The notes under the pieces were generated by a model. The model was not told where the DNA came from. It ran no database searches and was given only the letters and a program-made list of their open reading frames with translations. The translations under genes and the position numbers were made by a program. DNA of 64,000 bases. Source: Streptomyces sp. NBC_01262 (GTDB lineage: Bacteria; Actinomycetota; Actinomycetes; Streptomycetales; Streptomycetaceae). Of this stretch, positions 7,849 through 16,416 are shown one piece after another (position 1 is the first letter of the stretch; each line of letters starts with the position of its first letter). Location of the stretch: contig NZ_CP108462.1 of assembly GCF_036226365.1 (NCBI RefSeq), forward strand, positions 2,108,001 through 2,172,000. Reading direction: 5' to 3'.

Positions 7849-9096
7849 TCAGGACACCGGCCGGGAGTCGGCCCAGACGCCTTCGAACTCCTCGCGGTAC
7901 ACCTCGAAGAGGCCGTGCTGCCCGTCGGAGTCGTCGTCCTCCTTGCCCTGGACGAGGTCGCGCGAGCCGCCGCGCAGGATCATCACCGGCGCCTCCATGC
8001 CCCGCGCCTTGCGCAGATACGACTGCACGACGGCCAGCCCGTCCGGGCCGTCCCCGTCCACCAGGTAGGCCGTGAAGCGGGGGGTCTCGTCGAAGACCCG
8101 GATCTCGAAGGCGGCGGGGTCGCGCAGCCGGGCCCGGACCCGCCGCATGTGCATGATGTTCATCTCGACACTGCGGCTCAGCTCACCGCGCCCGAGGCCG
8201 AGTTCGCGCTCGCGCCTGCGCACGGCGCTGCTCGCGGGGTTGAGGAAGAGCAGCCGCACCCGGCAGCCGGATTCGGCGAGCCGGACCAGCCGGCGCCCGG
8301 AATAGTTCTGTACGAGGAGATTGAGGCCTATGCCCACGGCGTCGAGCCGCCGGGCTCCGCCGAACAGGTTCTCGGCCGGGAGCTGGCGCTGGAGCCGTAC
8401 GCGGTCCGGGTAGACGCCGATGACATCGGCGTAGCGGTCGGCGACCAGCTCTTCGACGGCGTCGACCGGCAGCCGGTCGGCGGAGGGGTAGCCGGGGCCG
8501 GAGCCCAGGATGTCGAGGAGGCGGGCGGCGGCCCTCTCGGCCTGGTCCAGGACGGTCCGGGACAGGGCGCGGTTGCGGGAGACGACGTGGCGGGCGACTT
8601 CCAGCTCGTCCAGCGCCAGTTCCAGTTCCCGGCGCTCGTCGAGGTAGGGCTCGAAGCAGGGCCAGTGCTGGACGACGAGTTCCCGCAGTTGCGGGAGGGT
8701 GAGGAAGCTGAGGATGTTGTCGTCGGCGGGGTCGAGGAGGAAGCCCTTGCGGCGGCTGACCTCGCGTACGGCGGCGGCCCGCTGGACCCATTCGTGCCCG
8801 GTGGGGCCGGCCGCGGCGACCACCCACTCCTCGCCGTGGACGGGTTCGTAGATGGGGCGCAGGATCGCGTTCACGACGGCACGGAGCCGCTGTTCGACGA
8901 GATTGAGCCAGACGTAGGCCCGCGCGGCGCGCCGGGCGCGCGTGCGCACCTCGGCCCAGGCGGCGGAGCCCCAGTCCAGCTCGGCTCCGATCTCCAGTGG
9001 CAGCGCCAGGGAGACCGAGGTGGTCGTCCCGTCGTTGATGCCGCTGCCGTGGTCCCCCTGTTCGCCGCCACCGGGGAGTACCAGACCTCCCGACAT
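7849..9096 (-). CDS. SAV2148-family HEPN-domain protein
   Basis: The 415-residue conserved streptomycete protein was recognised by its near-invariant segments (PLEIGAELDWGSAAWAEVR, YVWLNLVEQRLRAVV, NPASSAVRRRERELG, AVVQSYLRKARGMEAPV). The N-terminal helical part is annotated as HEPN in this family, although no clear RX4-6H ribonuclease motif is visible here. The C-terminal part (RRLVRLAESGCRVRLLFLNP) looks like a PLD-type alpha/beta fold. Function is unknown; some paralogous families act in RNA cleavage or toxin systems. The start is uncertain: ATG 9096 and GTG 9099 both lie behind a GGAAGGCGGG-like site. Confidence 0.85.
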   Translation of the reverse strand: MSGGLVLPGGGEQGDHGSGINDGTTTSVSLALPLEIGAELDWGSAAWAEVRTRARRAARAYVWLNLVEQRLRAVVNAILRPIYEPVHGEEWVVAAAGPTGHEWVQRAAAVREVSRRKGFLLDPADDNILSFLTLPQLRELVVQHWPCFEPYLDERRELELALDELEVARHVVSRNRALSRTVLDQAERAAARLLDILGSGPGYPSADRLPVDAVEELVADRYADVIGVYPDRVRLQRQLPAENLFGGARRLDAVGIGLNLLVQNYSGRRLVRLAESGCRVRLLFLNPASSAVRRRERELGLGRGELSRSVEMNIMHMRRVRARLRDPAAFEIRVFDETPRFTAYLVDGDGPDGLAVVQSYLRKARGMEAPVMILRGGSRDLVQGKEDDDSDGQHGLFEVYREEFEGVWADSRPVS

Positions 9097-9196
9097 CACG
9101 ACTGCACCCGCCTTCCCGCCCCCGTCCACGATCAAGGAAGGGTACTGCGGGGCGGGAGGCGGTGCAGCCGTAACGGGGCTACTTCACTACATGCTT

Positions 9197-9225
9197 ACGG
9201 CACGCAGTGGGGTATTCCGTGCCGT
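9197..9225 (-). terminator. Inverted repeat at the end of the amine oxidase gene
   Basis: ACGGCACG (9197-9204) and CGTGCCGT (9218-9225) form a perfect 8-bp stem with a 13-nt loop, beginning at the stop codon of the minus-strand amine oxidase gene. It is positioned as a streptomycete-type terminator without a U-tract. Confidence 0.55.
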
Positions 9226-10526
9226 CAGTGGCCCTGTCCGTTGCCGCCGGACAGTTCGTCAGGGGTGAGCGGGCTCATGGCCGTGACATCGCGGGGCGCC
9301 AGCTGGAAGCCCTGCCAGTGGACCGGCATGGGGGTCTGGTCCTCGTCGCGCGGGATGTGGTGGAAGCCGACATTGACCCACATCACGGGGTGGGTGAGGT
9401 TCTCTCCGTTCACCCACTTGTCGACCGATGTTCCGCTTGCGACCGGGCAGGCGGGGTCGCTGTTGCCGCTGGCGAACTGCTCGCAGGCGCGGTACTGGGT
9501 GAAGTACACGTCCTTGGAGGTGTAGGCGTGGGCGTCGTAGTGGTCGGAGTGCTGCTGGACGAGCTCCCATGACCTGGGGTGCTGGTCGGCGTTCTTGCCG
9601 GCCGTGCTGACCACCCGCCACCAGCGGCGCAGCGCCGAGGTGCCGGCGAGTTCCTTGGTGACGTCGGTCTTGGTGGTCTTGAGGATCTCGGCGGCGGTGC
9701 CGCGGCCGGCCTTCTTGGTGTCGAACTGCTGGACCTTGGCGTTGGCCGCGCCGTCCAGGCCGAAGTTCAGCCGCCAGAAGACCGAGTGGTAGTGGGCGGT
9801 GGAGTAGTCGCGGTTGCCCTTGCCGATCGGCCAGCCGGTGCCGGCGCCGCTGTAGTCGCCGGGCGACAGGTCGCCGGTGGCGCCGACCTTGGCGGTGATG
9901 GTGCCGTCGTCGGAAAAGTTCCACTGGGTGATGTACTCGTACCAGCCGAGCTGGGACAGGGAGAAGACCACCAGGTCACTGCCCTGCTTGGTGTACTTCT
10001 TCTGGTGGCCCGTGCTGTCGTAGATGTCGCTGCGGTAGGCGTAGCCGTGCGGCAGGACGCTGGTGCACAGCGCCTTCACGTTGCGTTCCTGCTGCGTGAT
10101 GTACGCGGAGCTGATGGTGCCGCCGGGACACTCGGTGGCGCCGATGTCGATCGCGGTGTTGCCGAAGCCGATGTCGGACAGGTCGTTGTACTCGGTCGAG
10201 CCGGAGTCGTAGGGCACGTTGACCTGGGCGAGCGATGCCGAGGCCAGCACCTTGATCGGCTGGGACTCCTTCCTCGGCTGGTAGGCGATCTTCTCCAGGA
10301 TCAGGCCCTTTGTGCCGCTCATGCGCCAGCACATGGTCCAGGTGGTGCCGTTGGGCAGCTTCTTCTTGATGGCGGTGGCCGTGCCGCAGTCGGTGGCGGC
10401 GGCCGCCGCCGTGGTGGCCGTGGGCGCGGCCTGCGCCTGTGAGGCCACCGCGCTGCCGAGGAAAGCGGGTATGAGCAGGAGCGCCGAGGCCGTACCGAGG
10501 GCCCGGCGCACGATCGAGGTGCGCAT
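9225..10526 (-). CDS. Secreted copper amine oxidase catalytic domain protein (lacks N2/N3 domains)
   Basis: The 433-residue protein has a Sec signal peptide (RRALGTASALLLIPAFLGSAVASQAQA, cut near residue 33). The mature part aligns with the C-terminal catalytic beta-sandwich of quinoprotein amine oxidases: GLILEKIAYQPR, SLAQVNVPYD, the candidate base D118 in SDIGFG, candidate topaquinone precursor Y196 in WYEY, copper ligands H245 and H247 in AHYHSVFWRLNFGLDG, and H389/H390 in GFHHIPRDEDQTPMP. The usual motif is NYD/EY, so W195 replaces the conserved Asn. These enzymes oxidatively deaminate primary amines using Cu and self-processed TPQ. The upstream gene, 20 nt away, encodes what looks like the missing N2/N3 portion. 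An AGGAGA site precedes the ATG. Confidence 0.8.
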   Translation of the reverse strand: MRTSIVRRALGTASALLLIPAFLGSAVASQAQAAPTATTAAAAATDCGTATAIKKKLPNGTTWTMCWRMSGTKGLILEKIAYQPRKESQPIKVLASASLAQVNVPYDSGSTEYNDLSDIGFGNTAIDIGATECPGGTISSAYITQQERNVKALCTSVLPHGYAYRSDIYDSTGHQKKYTKQGSDLVVFSLSQLGWYEYITQWNFSDDGTITAKVGATGDLSPGDYSGAGTGWPIGKGNRDYSTAHYHSVFWRLNFGLDGAANAKVQQFDTKKAGRGTAAEILKTTKTDVTKELAGTSALRRWWRVVSTAGKNADQHPRSWELVQQHSDHYDAHAYTSKDVYFTQYRACEQFASGNSDPACPVASGTSVDKWVNGENLTHPVMWVNVGFHHIPRDEDQTPMPVHWQGFQLAPRDVTAMSPLTPDELSGGNGQGH

Positions 10527-10546
10527 GATGCTTGAGTTCTCCTGCT

Positions 10547-11386
10547 CTACTGGATCCGGGCTACGGTGCGGTCGCTGAGGTCTACGACCAGATCGGTCGT
10601 ATCGATCCAGGGCCCGTTCTTCACCTGCGTGAACATCCGTACGCACCGGTGTTGGCCGCACTTGGCCAGATCGGCGGGGGCGGACTGCTCGGCGGTGTTG
10701 AAGGAGATTCCGCGCAGCGTGAGCTGCGAGGCCGTGGTCAGTTCGGTGCCCTTGGTGGCGGCCTTGAAGTCGGTCCGCAGGCCCTGGCCGAGCGGGTCGG
10801 CTATGAGCAGATCGGCGGCCTCGGCGGTCTCGTCGGCCGACGGCGGCGGCTGCATGCCGGACGCGGAGTCGGTCTGCTCGACCTTGCCGGTGGTGAGGTT
10901 GACGGTCTTCTTGACGAGCTGGTCGTGCCCGTAGTCGTAGAAGAGCACCTCGACGCGGCGGGCGTCGTCGCCCGACGGTTCGGCCGAGTCGGCGAGGTCG
11001 GTGTCCACGTACTCCGGACCCCGGCCGCCGTCGACGGTTTCGGCGCTGCGCAGCGCGCCCCGCGCCAGCGCGATGGACTTGGCCCGGTCGACCTCGGCCT
11101 TGGTCAAAGGCCCCCGTCCGGTCTGCTCCTCGCCCGTCGGCGCCGCGTTCTCGCTGGTCGCCGCGGTCGGTGTGGCGGCGCCGCCGGGCGCTCCGGAGGC
11201 CGCGGCGTTGACGCCGTCGCCGGAGTGGTCGTCGCCCGAGGCGTTGAGCGGCAGCGTGATCGCGATCATCGCCACCGTGGCGACGACGGCTATGCCGCCG
11301 CCGATGAGCGCGCGCCTGACGCCGCGCCCGGCCGTCCCCGTTTTTCCGGTTGATTCCGGAGGGCGGCTTTCCCCCTGGTCTGTCAC
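10547..11386 (-). CDS. Membrane-anchored protein resembling the N2/N3 domains of copper amine oxidase
   Basis: The 279-residue protein has a short cytoplasmic N-terminus, one transmembrane helix (about residues 24-48, ALIGGGIAVVATVAMIAITL) and a Ser/Ala/Gly/Thr-rich linker. An extracytoplasmic region follows: PLTKAEVDRAKSIAL, then VLFYDYGHDQLVKKTVNLTTGKV with GMQPPPSADETAEAADLLIADP. This matches the pattern of amine-oxidase N2 domains (VVDLTTGKV...G.QPP.T..E...A..L...DP). The tail CVRMFTQVKNGPWIDTTDLVVDL resembles N3. It stops where a complete enzyme would enter its catalytic domain. GTG 11386 has AGGAGA 6 nt upstream. It probably forms an operon with, and a membrane platform for, the downstream catalytic protein; that role is inferred. 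Confidence 0.65.
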   Translation of the reverse strand: MTDQGESRPPESTGKTGTAGRGVRRALIGGGIAVVATVAMIAITLPLNASGDDHSGDGVNAAASGAPGGAATPTAATSENAAPTGEEQTGRGPLTKAEVDRAKSIALARGALRSAETVDGGRGPEYVDTDLADSAEPSGDDARRVEVLFYDYGHDQLVKKTVNLTTGKVEQTDSASGMQPPPSADETAEAADLLIADPLGQGLRTDFKAATKGTELTTASQLTLRGISFNTAEQSAPADLAKCGQHRCVRMFTQVKNGPWIDTTDLVVDLSDRTVARIQ

Positions 11387-11621
11387 TTGTGTCTCCTGTG
11401 TGTCGTACTGTCACCCATAAAGAGGGCGTCAGCACTACACAGGTTGCTCATAGATTCCGGATTCTTGGTTCAGCCAGGGGAATTGGGACACCCGTACTGG
11501 GGAAGATCTTGGCGATTCCGTGTCACAGTGCCTGTTTGTACGTGAAGATGCACCTTCGGCAAGGTTGCGGCCGGGGGTGCGGCCTACCGGCGCCCGACCG
11601 GGAAGTGGAAGAGTCGACATC

Positions 11622-13742
11622 ATGCAGGTCTGGCCGGGTCAGGCGTACCCCCTTGGCGCCACATACGACGGTGCGGGAACCAACTTCGCCGTCTTCTCCG
11701 AAGTCGCGGAGCGGATCGAGCTGTGCCTTCTGCACGACGACGGCTCGGAAACCGCCGTCGAACTGCGCGAGGCCGACGCGTTCGTACGCCACGCCTATCT
11801 GCCGGGGATCATGCCCGGCCAGCGCTACGGCTTCCGGATCCACGGCCCCCACGAGCCGACCCGGGGGCACCGCTGCAACTCGGCGAAGCTGCTGCTCGAC
11901 CCGTACGCGAAGGCCATAAGCGGCTCGATCGACTGGGACGAGGCGGTGTACGGCTACCGCTTCGGCGAGCCGGAGAGCCGCAACGACATGGACTCCGCGC
12001 CGCACACCATGACCTCGGTCGTGGTCAACCCGTACTTCGACTGGTCCGAGGACCGCTCCCCGCGCATCGACTACCACCGCACGGTGCTCTACGAGGCCCA
12101 CGTCAAGGGTCTCACCATGCTCCACCCCGACCTGCCCGAGGAGATCCGCGGCACCTACGCCGCCCTCGCGCACCCGGCGGTCATCTCGCACCTCACCGAG
12201 CTGGGCGTCACCACGCTGGAGCTGATGCCCGTGCATCAGTTCGTCAACGACCACCGCCTGGTGGACGCCGGCCTCAACAACTACTGGGGCTACAACACCA
12301 TCGGCTTCTTCGCCCCGCACAACGCCTACGCCTCGATGGGCGACCGGGGCCAGCAGGTGCTGGAGTTCAAGACGGCGGTACGGGCCCTGCACCGGGCCGG
12401 CATCGAGGTCATCCTGGACGTGGTCTACAACCACACCGCCGAGGGCAGCCACCTCGGGCCCACCCTGTCCTTCCGGGGCATCGACAACGCCTCGTACTAC
12501 CGGCTGGCCGACGACCCGCGCTACTACACGGACACCACCGGCACCGGCAACTCGCTCCTCATGCGCAGCCCGCACGTCCTCCAGATGATCATGGACTCGC
12601 TGCGCTACTGGGTGACCGAGATGCACGTCGACGGCTTCCGCTTCGACCTCGCCGCCACCCTCGCCCGGCAGTTCCACGAGGTCGACCGGCTGTCCTCCTT
12701 CTTCGACCTCGTCCAGCAGGACCCGGTGGTCAGCCAGGTCAAGCTGATCGCCGAGCCCTGGGACGTCGGCGAGGGCGGCTACCAGGTCGGCAACTTCCCG
12801 CCCCTGTGGACGGAGTGGAACGGCAAGTTCCGCGACACGGTGCGCGACCTGTGGCGCGGCGAGAACGCCACGCTGGCCGAGTTCGGCTCCCGGCTCACCG
12901 GCTCCTCCGACCTCTACCAGGACGACGGCCGGCGGCCGCTGGCCAGCATCAACTTCGTGACCTGCCACGATGGCTTCACCCTCAACGACCTCGTCTCGTA
13001 CAACGACAAGCACAACGAGGCCAACGGCGAGAACAACCGCGACGGCGAGAGCCACAACCGCTCCTGGAACTGCGGCGCGGAGGGCGAGACCGCCGACGAG
13101 GGCGTGCTCGCGCTGCGCGGCCGCCAGATGCGCAACTTCGTCGCCACGCTGATGCTCTCCCAGGGCGTCCCCATGCTCGCCCACGGCGACGAGTTCGGCC
13201 GCACCCAGCACGGCAACAACAACGCCTACTGCCAGGACAGCGAGCTCGCCTGGGTCCCCTGGCCCAAGGAGGGCGACGCCGAGGCCGAGCGCCTCCACGA
13301 CTTCACCCGCCAGATGATCTGGCTCCGCCGCGACCACCCCGTCTTCCGCCGCCGCCGCTTCTTCCACGGCCGCCCCATGGAAGGCACCCACGACGAGCTC
13401 TCCGACATCGCCTGGTTCACCCCCGAGGGTGACGAGATGACCCAGCAGGACTGGCGCGACGCCCGCGCCAAGTCCCTCGTCGTCTTCCTCAACGGCAGCG
13501 CCATCTCCGAGCCCGGCGACCGCGGCGAGCGGATCTCCGACGACTCCTTCCTGCTCATGTTCAACGCCTCCGCCGACCCCCTCGAATTCGTCGTCCCCGT
13601 CAACCACGGCAAGGAATGGCAGGTCGTCGTCGACACGGAGCGCCCGGAGGGCGTGAACCCGGGCAGCGGCCGCAAGGTCAAACAGGGCGACCACCTGACC
13701 CTCGCCGACCGAAGCATGGTCGTCCTCCAGCGCCCGGCATGA
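11622..13742 (+). CDS. glgX: Glycogen debranching enzyme GlgX (GH13_11)
   Basis: The 706-residue isoamylase-type enzyme hydrolyses alpha-1,6 branch points of phosphorylase-trimmed glycogen. The N-terminal CBM48-like region (YPLGATYDGAGTNFAVFSE) is followed by the GH13 barrel with VVYNHTAEG, nucleophile D342 in GFRFDLAATL, acid/base E378 in LIAEPWDVG, and the transition-state site in NFVTCHDGFTLNDL. ATG 11622 follows GGAAG. With treY and treZ in the same window it supplies linear maltodextrins for trehalose formation, the TreX role in TreXYZ operons. It is divergent from the amine oxidase operon. Confidence 0.95.
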   Translation: MQVWPGQAYPLGATYDGAGTNFAVFSEVAERIELCLLHDDGSETAVELREADAFVRHAYLPGIMPGQRYGFRIHGPHEPTRGHRCNSAKLLLDPYAKAISGSIDWDEAVYGYRFGEPESRNDMDSAPHTMTSVVVNPYFDWSEDRSPRIDYHRTVLYEAHVKGLTMLHPDLPEEIRGTYAALAHPAVISHLTELGVTTLELMPVHQFVNDHRLVDAGLNNYWGYNTIGFFAPHNAYASMGDRGQQVLEFKTAVRALHRAGIEVILDVVYNHTAEGSHLGPTLSFRGIDNASYYRLADDPRYYTDTTGTGNSLLMRSPHVLQMIMDSLRYWVTEMHVDGFRFDLAATLARQFHEVDRLSSFFDLVQQDPVVSQVKLIAEPWDVGEGGYQVGNFPPLWTEWNGKFRDTVRDLWRGENATLAEFGSRLTGSSDLYQDDGRRPLASINFVTCHDGFTLNDLVSYNDKHNEANGENNRDGESHNRSWNCGAEGETADEGVLALRGRQMRNFVATLMLSQGVPMLAHGDEFGRTQHGNNNAYCQDSELAWVPWPKEGDAEAERLHDFTRQMIWLRRDHPVFRRRRFFHGRPMEGTHDELSDIAWFTPEGDEMTQQDWRDARAKSLVVFLNGSAISEPGDRGERISDDSFLLMFNASADPLEFVVPVNHGKEWQVVVDTERPEGVNPGSGRKVKQGDHLTLADRSMVVLQRPA

Positions 13743-13770
13743 TTTAAGCCCGTCGCCGCCCCCTTCTCCT

Positions 13771-13833
13771 CCCCCGCCCCCTCCCTCCCCCCCCCGTCTG
13801 CCGCCCGTCGCCCGCTCCCTCCCCTCCCCACCC
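13771..13833 (-). repeat. Polypyrimidine tract with two G-quadruplex motifs on the minus strand
   Basis: Downstream of glgX the plus strand is almost pure C/T. Read on the minus strand, 13795-13771 is G9-A-G3-A-G5-C-G5 and 13833-13811 contains G3-T-G4-A-G4-A-G3. Both satisfy the four-run G-quadruplex pattern with one-base loops. It lies directly before the hairpin at 13832-13880 and may pause RNA polymerase at the end of glgX. Confidence 0.6.
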
Positions 13834-13880
13834 GGTTGTGGGCAGGCGTTCCGCACGGCGGAACGGGTGGGCACAACCGG
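13832..13880 (+). terminator. Long imperfect hairpin between glgX and treY
   Basis: CCGGTTGTG (13832-13840) pairs with CACAACCGG (13872-13880), and CGTTCCGC pairs with GCGGAACG nearer the ACG loop. A 6-nt symmetrical mismatch separates the two helices. It is a probable terminator for glgX that separates it from treY. Confidence 0.6.
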
Positions 13881-13966
13881 CCACCGGCCCGCAGGCCGCC
13901 GACGCCCCCGCAACCACCCACACCCGGTGTGATGAGCGCACCGCGTAATTGGGTAAGCAGTGACCC

Positions 13967-16288
13967 ATGACCGTGCCCGCCGTGCCAACGGCCACGTACC
14001 GCCTCCAGCTCCAGCCGGACTTCCCCTTCGCCGCCGCCGAAGCCGTCGTCCCCCGTCTGGCCGGCCTCGGCGTGTCCCACCTGCACCTCTCCCCCGTGCT
14101 GCAGGCGGTCCCCGGATCGACGCACGGCTACGACGTGGTGGACCACACCCGGGTCCGCGACGAGCTCGGCGGCGAGCAGGGCCTGCGCGCGCTGGCGGCC
14201 ACCGCCAAGGCACACGGCCTCGGCCTGATCCTCGACATCGTGCCGAACCACATGGCCGTGCCCGCGCCCGAGCACCTGGCCCACCCGCTGTGGGAGGTGC
14301 TGCGCGAGGGCCCGGCCTCCCCGTACGCCCGCTGGTTCGACATCGACTGGGACGCGCAGGGCGGCCGGCTGCTGCTGCCCGTGCTCGGCGGCCCGGTGGA
14401 AGAGGTGCTGGACGAGCTGAGGGTGACGAAAGGCACCCTGCGCTACTACGAGCACGCCTTCCCGCTCCGCGCAGGCACCGAGCAGCTCCCGCTGCGCCGG
14501 CTGCTCGACGCCCAGCACTACCGGCTCGCCTGGTGGCGGCAGGCCCGCACCGAGATCAACTACCGCCGCTTCTTCACCATCTCCGAGCTGATCGGGCTCC
14601 GGGTCGAGGACGAAGAGGTCTTCGAGGCCACCCATGCCACCCTGCTGCGCCTCCTGCGCGACGGCGTCGCCGACGGCCTCCGCATCGACCACCCGGACGG
14701 CCTCGTCGACCCGGCGGGCTATCTGCGCCGCCTGCGCAAGGCGGCCAGGGGCGCCTGGACCGTCGTCGAGAAGATCCTCACCGGCGACGAGCCGCTGCCC
14801 GCCGACTGGGCCTGCGCCGGCACCACCGGCTACGACGCGCTGGACCGCGTCGACGGCCTGTTCACCGACCCGGAGGGGGTCCGGGTCCTCACCGCCTTCT
14901 ACGCGGACTTCACCGCCGCCCCCGCCGACCGGGGCGGCGCCTGGGCGCCCACCGCCCGGCACGCCGCGTACCGCATCGTCACGCACGACCTCGCCGCCGA
15001 GGTCGACCGCCTTGCGCGTGCCGCCCGGCGGGCCACCCGCGCCGACGAGACCGCCCTGCGCACCGCGATCCGCGAGGTGCTGGTGCGCATGCCGCTCTAC
15101 CGGCCGTACGTCGTGCCCGGCGAGCCCGCTCCCGAATCCGCCGTGCGCATGCTGGAAAACGCGGCGAGCGAGGCCGCGGCACCCGAGGCGGGCACCGTCG
15201 CCGACCTTGCCCTCGGGCGGCTCGGCCGGGGCGCGGACCAGGACGACTTCGCGGCACGCTTCGCGCAGGTGTCGTCCGCGCTGCGCGCGAAGTCCGTCGA
15301 GGACACCGCCTTCTACCGCTGGTATCCCCTGATGTCCCTCAACGAGGTCGGCCGCGACCCCGCCTGTCCCGCGACCGCCCCCGAGGACTTCCACGCCTTC
15401 TGCGCCCGCCTCCAGCGCGACTGGCCGGCCACCGGCACCATCCTGACCACCCACGACACCAAGCGCAGCGCCGACGTACGCGCCCGGCTGGCGGCGATCG
15501 CCGAGCTGCCCGAGGACTGGGAGGACTGGCTGCGGGAGTCCTCGGCCCACTTCCGCCTGTACGCGGACAGCCACGGCGTCCCGCTGACGGACCGCCATGT
15601 GGAGTACGCCGTCTGGCAGTACGCCGCGGTCTTCCACAACCCCTCGGCGGCCGGCCTCATCGCCTCCGTCATGCTCAAGTCGGAGCGCGAGGCGGGCCTG
15701 CGCACGAGCTGGACCGAGCAGGACCCGGCGTACGAGGAGCGGCTGGAGGCCTTCGTGCGCGAGCTGGTCGCCGGCCCGGCCAAGTACGCCGTCGGCCGGA
15801 TCGCGCCGCGGCTCGAAGCACCGGCCCGCGCCAACAGCCTGGGCGCGGCGCTGGTCCACCTCACCATGCCGGGCGTCCCCGACGTGTACCAGGGCGACGA
15901 GGACCACCAGTTCCTGCTCGTCGACCCGGCCAACCGTGCCCCGTACGCCCCCGCGCCCGAGCCGTCCGAGAAGGGCCGGCTCACCGCCGCCGCGCTCCGG
16001 CTGCGCCGCGAGCACCCGGACTGGTTCGGCGAGCACGCCACGTACGAGCCGCTGTACGCGTCCGGCCCGGGGGCCCCGCACTGCGTGGCCTTCCTGCGCG
16101 GCGGCCGGGCCCTGACCGTGGTCACCCGGCTCTCCCACCGGCTGGCCGTGGCGGGCGGCTGGCGCGACACCGAGCTGGCGCTGCCCGACGGCGGCTGGAC
16201 GGATCTGCTGACCCGGCGTACGTACTCGGGCAAGATCGGCCTGGCGGAGCTGCTCGACCACGCCCCGGTGGCACTGCTCACCCTGTGA
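13967..16288 (+). CDS. treY: Malto-oligosyltrehalose synthase
   Basis: The 773-residue GH13_26 enzyme rearranges the reducing-end alpha-1,4 bond of maltodextrins into alpha,alpha-1,1, giving maltooligosyltrehalose. Diagnostic features are ATYRLQLQPDFPF at the N-terminus, SPVLQAVPGSTHGYDVVD, LDIVPNHMA, nucleophile D241 in GLRIDHPDGL, acid/base E268 in TVVEKIL, and the TreY-specific TTHDTKRSADVRARL. Full length and intact. In most actinobacteria treX, treY and treZ are contiguous; here treZ lies 7.7 kb further on, beyond unrelated genes. The ATG is preceded by a weak ribosome site (AAGCAGTG). Confidence 0.95.
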   Translation: MTVPAVPTATYRLQLQPDFPFAAAEAVVPRLAGLGVSHLHLSPVLQAVPGSTHGYDVVDHTRVRDELGGEQGLRALAATAKAHGLGLILDIVPNHMAVPAPEHLAHPLWEVLREGPASPYARWFDIDWDAQGGRLLLPVLGGPVEEVLDELRVTKGTLRYYEHAFPLRAGTEQLPLRRLLDAQHYRLAWWRQARTEINYRRFFTISELIGLRVEDEEVFEATHATLLRLLRDGVADGLRIDHPDGLVDPAGYLRRLRKAARGAWTVVEKILTGDEPLPADWACAGTTGYDALDRVDGLFTDPEGVRVLTAFYADFTAAPADRGGAWAPTARHAAYRIVTHDLAAEVDRLARAARRATRADETALRTAIREVLVRMPLYRPYVVPGEPAPESAVRMLENAASEAAAPEAGTVADLALGRLGRGADQDDFAARFAQVSSALRAKSVEDTAFYRWYPLMSLNEVGRDPACPATAPEDFHAFCARLQRDWPATGTILTTHDTKRSADVRARLAAIAELPEDWEDWLRESSAHFRLYADSHGVPLTDRHVEYAVWQYAAVFHNPSAAGLIASVMLKSEREAGLRTSWTEQDPAYEERLEAFVRELVAGPAKYAVGRIAPRLEAPARANSLGAALVHLTMPGVPDVYQGDEDHQFLLVDPANRAPYAPAPEPSEKGRLTAAALRLRREHPDWFGEHATYEPLYASGPGAPHCVAFLRGGRALTVVTRLSHRLAVAGGWRDTELALPDGGWTDLLTRRTYSGKIGLAELLDHAPVALLTL

Positions 16289-16317
16289 GACGGCCGAAAC
16301 CCGCGTGACATCAGCCA

Positions 16318-16365
16318 TTTACAGGGATTCCGCTTCGCGCTAGCTTCCGAATGGGAGCGCTCCCA
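16318..16365 (+). promoter_or_regulatory. LPMO promoter with CebR operator
   Basis: A plausible -35 (TTTACA, 16318-16323) and -10 (TAGCTT, 16341-16346) are 17 bp apart. The perfect palindrome TGGGAGCGCTCCCA at 16352-16365 matches the established Streptomyces CebR binding site. It covers the expected transcription start, a classic repressor position. CebR is released by cello-oligosaccharides, so the downstream LPMO should be induced by cellulose breakdown products. Confidence 0.9.
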
Positions 16366-16416
16366 TCACCCTCACCCGACGGACTTCCCCACTCTCGTCG
16401 AAGGGACACAGCGCAC

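Noticed and set aside
9225-10526. Galactose-oxidase or lysyl-oxidase assignment for the secreted copper protein
   Set aside because: HxH plus late His and the DIGFG/WYEY spacing match quinoprotein amine oxidases; there are no Kelch repeats or LTQ-type motifs.
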